Positions 63,545-64,000 of a stretch of DNA of 64,000 nt are shown here, piece after piece. The notes beneath the pieces were generated by a model. That model did not search any database. It was not told the origin of the DNA and saw only the letters and a list, made by a program, of their open reading frames with translations. Origin of the DNA: Hawksworthiomyces lignivorus (taxonomy: Eukaryota; Ascomycota; Sordariomycetes; Ophiostomatales; Ophiostomataceae); the NCBI GenBank assembly GCA_002917075.1, contig NTMA01000007.1:186001-250000 (forward strand), in the 5' to 3' direction. Positions within the stretch are counted from its first letter, which is position 1, and every line of letters starts with the position of its first letter. A program made the translations under genes and the position numbers.

Positions 63545-64000
63545 AGCGAAAGTGCCGTCCGCCTATGAGGATCTTCGAGGCGAGATATTACTTTGCTGTT
63601 TTTCAGCTGACTGCGTCCATATAGACACTTAAAGTTTTGACAAGTTTTATGAGTCTCTGCAAACTTCTATTTGGGTCTATTAGTGATAAATCAGATGTGC
63701 CACAAATTGCACAACTGTCGAATATAACGAAGCTTGTGGGGTTTTGGTATTAGGGAGCCCGCTTGCTTCTCTTTGTTAATTAATCGCGATCGGTTTCTAG
63801 TTGATAATAGAACGCTACAAACTTCATGCTTTGCTGCCGGTTTTCTATCCCGGCGCGCTTGGCAGCTATCAGCAAACTGTACCTCGTACACATGTCACTT
63901 GACTTGGCCGGTCTTCCCTTGCTACGAGGATTTCGGTGGGCAGACGAGCTGCATGCACGTGGCCTCTGCAACACCGTGAGGATGGCAATTGTAGACGTCG
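63545..64000. other. Window end, no gene seen
   Basis: Trailer of the deaminase gene to the end of the window. No feature recognised. Confidence 0.45.

Noticed and set aside
1..64000. tRNA genes, CRISPR arrays, telomere repeats
   Set aside because: Scanning GTTCGA-type T-loops gave no cloverleaf. There are no regularly spaced repeats and no TTAGGG arrays.

Overview
The window looks like chromosomal DNA of a filamentous ascomycete (Pezizomycotina, probably Sordariomycetes or Hypocreales). Genes carry short 50-160 bp introns (GTNNGT ... YAG). There are five fungal Zn2Cys6 regulators, a Clr5-domain remnant, fungal-type transporters, a LysM chitinase, a dispersed 5S rRNA gene, and decayed genes whose stop codons fit C-to-T/G-to-A (RIP-like) change. 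About 20 genes look intact. They are separated by AT-rich, repeat-bearing, gene-free stretches, as in an accessory or subtelomeric-type region. Exon structures were assigned by hand from splice signals, reading-frame closure and conserved protein motifs.

Layout. 1-9.2 kb: a truncated GH55 glucanase pseudogene, a ten-exon AAAP amino-acid transporter, a formamidase, a 2-oxoglutarate/Fe(II) dioxygenase and a Zn2Cys6 regulator. 10.5-21.8 kb: a Clr5-domain pseudogene, a second Zn2Cys6 regulator, a CorA-like membrane protein, a medium-chain reductase and an APC amino-acid permease. 23-29.3 kb: a third Zn2Cys6 regulator divergent from an MCT-type transporter, then an NmrA-like protein.

31.5-46.1 kb: a possible catabolic cluster. 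It holds a JEN-type carboxylate transporter divergent from a KduD-like dehydrogenase, an FAD monooxygenase, a Gfo/Idh/MocA oxidoreductase divergent from a type II 3-dehydroquinase, and a fourth Zn2Cys6 regulator. That regulator's zinc-finger exon and linker are recognisable, but the frame breaks by one base. 47-51 kb: degenerate ankyrin and GH45 endoglucanase pseudogenes among repeats. 51.5-57 kb: a second NmrA-like protein, a fifth Zn2Cys6 regulator with an 18-bp palindrome in an intron, and a repeat island. 57.4-63.6 kb: a secreted BBE-type FAD oxidase tail-to-tail with a GH18-LysM chitinase, a 5S rRNA gene, and a cytidine-deaminase-fold enzyme.

How the genes may work together (inference): several regulators sit beside a transporter or enzyme, suggesting small substrate-uptake modules for amino acids and amides, monocarboxylates, and quinate- or uronate-like acids. 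The chitinase/oxidase pair fits extracellular chitin or glycan processing. Four dispersed repeat families, each present twice, and three to four pseudogenes show past transposition and mutation.
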